Origin: Campylobacterota bacterium
GTDB taxonomy: Bacteria; Campylobacterota; Campylobacteria; Campylobacterales; Sulfurovaceae
Length of the DNA: 6,049 nucleotides
Direction: 5' to 3'
Assembly (NCBI GenBank): GCA_011330645.1
Contig: DRQB01000079.1
Coordinates: 1-6,049 of the forward strand
Shown: positions 5,495-6,049 of the stretch, piece by piece
Layout of the letters: every line of letters begins with the position of its first letter
Numbering within the stretch: position 1 is the stretch's first letter
Translations under genes and position numbers: made by a program
The notes under the pieces: generated by a model
Told to the model about the DNA's origin: nothing
What the model saw: the letters and a program-made list of their open reading frames with translations, nothing else
Database searches by the model: none

Positions 5495-6049
5495 TTAGAG
5501 ACTTGCTACTAATTTTGCAGCAGACCCTGCTTTATCATTATGTGGTTGGTAGAGATAATTGTGTACTTTTTCAGGGATGTGTTCTGGAATGTTAAGGGCT
5601 TCAAACTCCTCTTTGGCAGACTGTTTCGCTTTAAACAATGCCATCTGTACACGGCTGTAGAAGTTTGCAGCCCCTTCACCTGATGTTTCTATGGCTAAGA
5701 AGTTCGCTGAAGGAAAGCGGTTGGTAACCAGAGACTGTACCCCATCACTTACGGCTGAACTTGGCATACATCCAAAGGGTTTGACTGAGATAGTTAAGTG
5801 TGAAAGATTGTCTTTGACAGACTCGATGAGGTGAGCCACTTCTAAATGTCCTTCTCCTCCTTCACAGTCAAGTGTGTAATATTGTTCACTGAGTGTTGCT
5901 AGCTTCTCCATATTTGGTATTTCGTAGTCATGTAGACCTATGGCTTTGGCATAGATATTAAAGTGGGTTTTAACGGCTGCTTTGGCTAGTTTTATCATGA
6001 GTCGGCTTTTGACATTGGAAAAGTCTACTTTTTTATCTGTCTCTACAGC
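5495..6049 (-). CDS. 2-hydroxyacyl-CoA dehydratase activator/dehydratase-family protein, C-terminal part
   Basis: The frame is open from the right edge to TAA at 5497-5495, 184 residues visible. The ATG at 5998-5996 is internal, since 17 sense codons precede it up to the window edge. The segment EGGEGHLEVAHLI, then VKPFGCMPSSAVSDGV (Cys94 of the visible part), FPSANFLAIETSGEGAANFYSRVQM, resembles the late region of large BadF/HgdC-HgdD fusion-like proteins (DUF2229 and neighbours), which carry a GEG...PFGCxP...NRxxL pattern. Family members use ATP and iron-sulfur clusters in dehydratase activation, but many of the long fusion proteins have no assigned substrate, and I assign none here. The gene converges with modC, 17 bp between stops, and shows no functional link to the mod operon. 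Confidence 0.65.
   Translation of the reverse strand, partial: AVETDKKVDFSNVKSRLMIKLAKAAVKTHFNIYAKAIGLHDYEIPNMEKLATLSEQYYTLDCEGGEGHLEVAHLIESVKDNLSHLTISVKPFGCMPSSAVSDGVQSLVTNRFPSANFLAIETSGEGAANFYSRVQMALFKAKQSAKEEFEALNIPEHIPEKVHNYLYQPHNDKAGSAAKLVASL

Noticed and set aside
5491..5515. ATTAG...CTAAT short inverted repeat as terminator after modC
   Set aside because: The stem is only about 5 A/T-rich pairs, lies largely inside the convergent gene, and is not followed by a convincing T run.
5495..5998. Independent 167-aa gene starting at the minus-strand ATG at 5998
   Set aside because: The frame stays open upstream to the window edge and the domain resembles only the C-terminal part of a large protein.

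Overview
The window looks like a chromosomal segment from a Campylobacterota (epsilonproteobacterial) species, probably a Sulfurovum/Sulfurimonas-type organism. The evidence is the low-GC coding, the tmRNA tag ANNTDYRPAYAVA (the ANN...PAYA style known from this group), the OprD-type porin, and the style of the alr and ModE proteins. The genus is an inference; the phylum-level call is firmer.

Layout. Positions 1-506 carry the 3' part of alanine racemase (alr, + strand, 5' end outside the window). One base after its stop codon begins the 3' end of ssrA (tmRNA, 508-892, - strand), which has a near-consensus sigma70 promoter at 911-939. Between this promoter and the next gene is a compact regulatory region (944-1000) with two ModE-box-like sites in opposite orientation. 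From 1001 to 5477 runs a tight five-gene + strand operon: modE (molybdate-responsive regulator), an OprD-family outer-membrane porin, modA (periplasmic molybdate-binding protein), modB (permease) and modC (ATPase). Gaps within it are 3 nt, 12 nt, then ATGA and TAATG overlaps. A convergent gene enters from the right edge on the - strand (5495-6049). It is the C-terminal part of a large protein related to the 2-hydroxyacyl-CoA dehydratase activator/dehydratase family.

How it fits together. ModE has intact HTH and paired Mop-domain signatures, and it probably senses molybdate and represses its own operon. The second box ends directly against the modE GTG start and covers its Shine-Dalgarno sequence. 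ModABC forms the inner-membrane importer. The porin lies between regulator and importer in the same transcription unit, so it is a candidate outer-membrane entry route for molybdate or tungstate. Two points stand out: the operon couples the porin to the importer, and the ModE boxes lie about 4 bp upstream of the ssrA -35 element, so molybdate status could influence tmRNA expression. No mobile element, CRISPR array or tRNA gene was seen, and no stretch over 300 bp lacks a gene.
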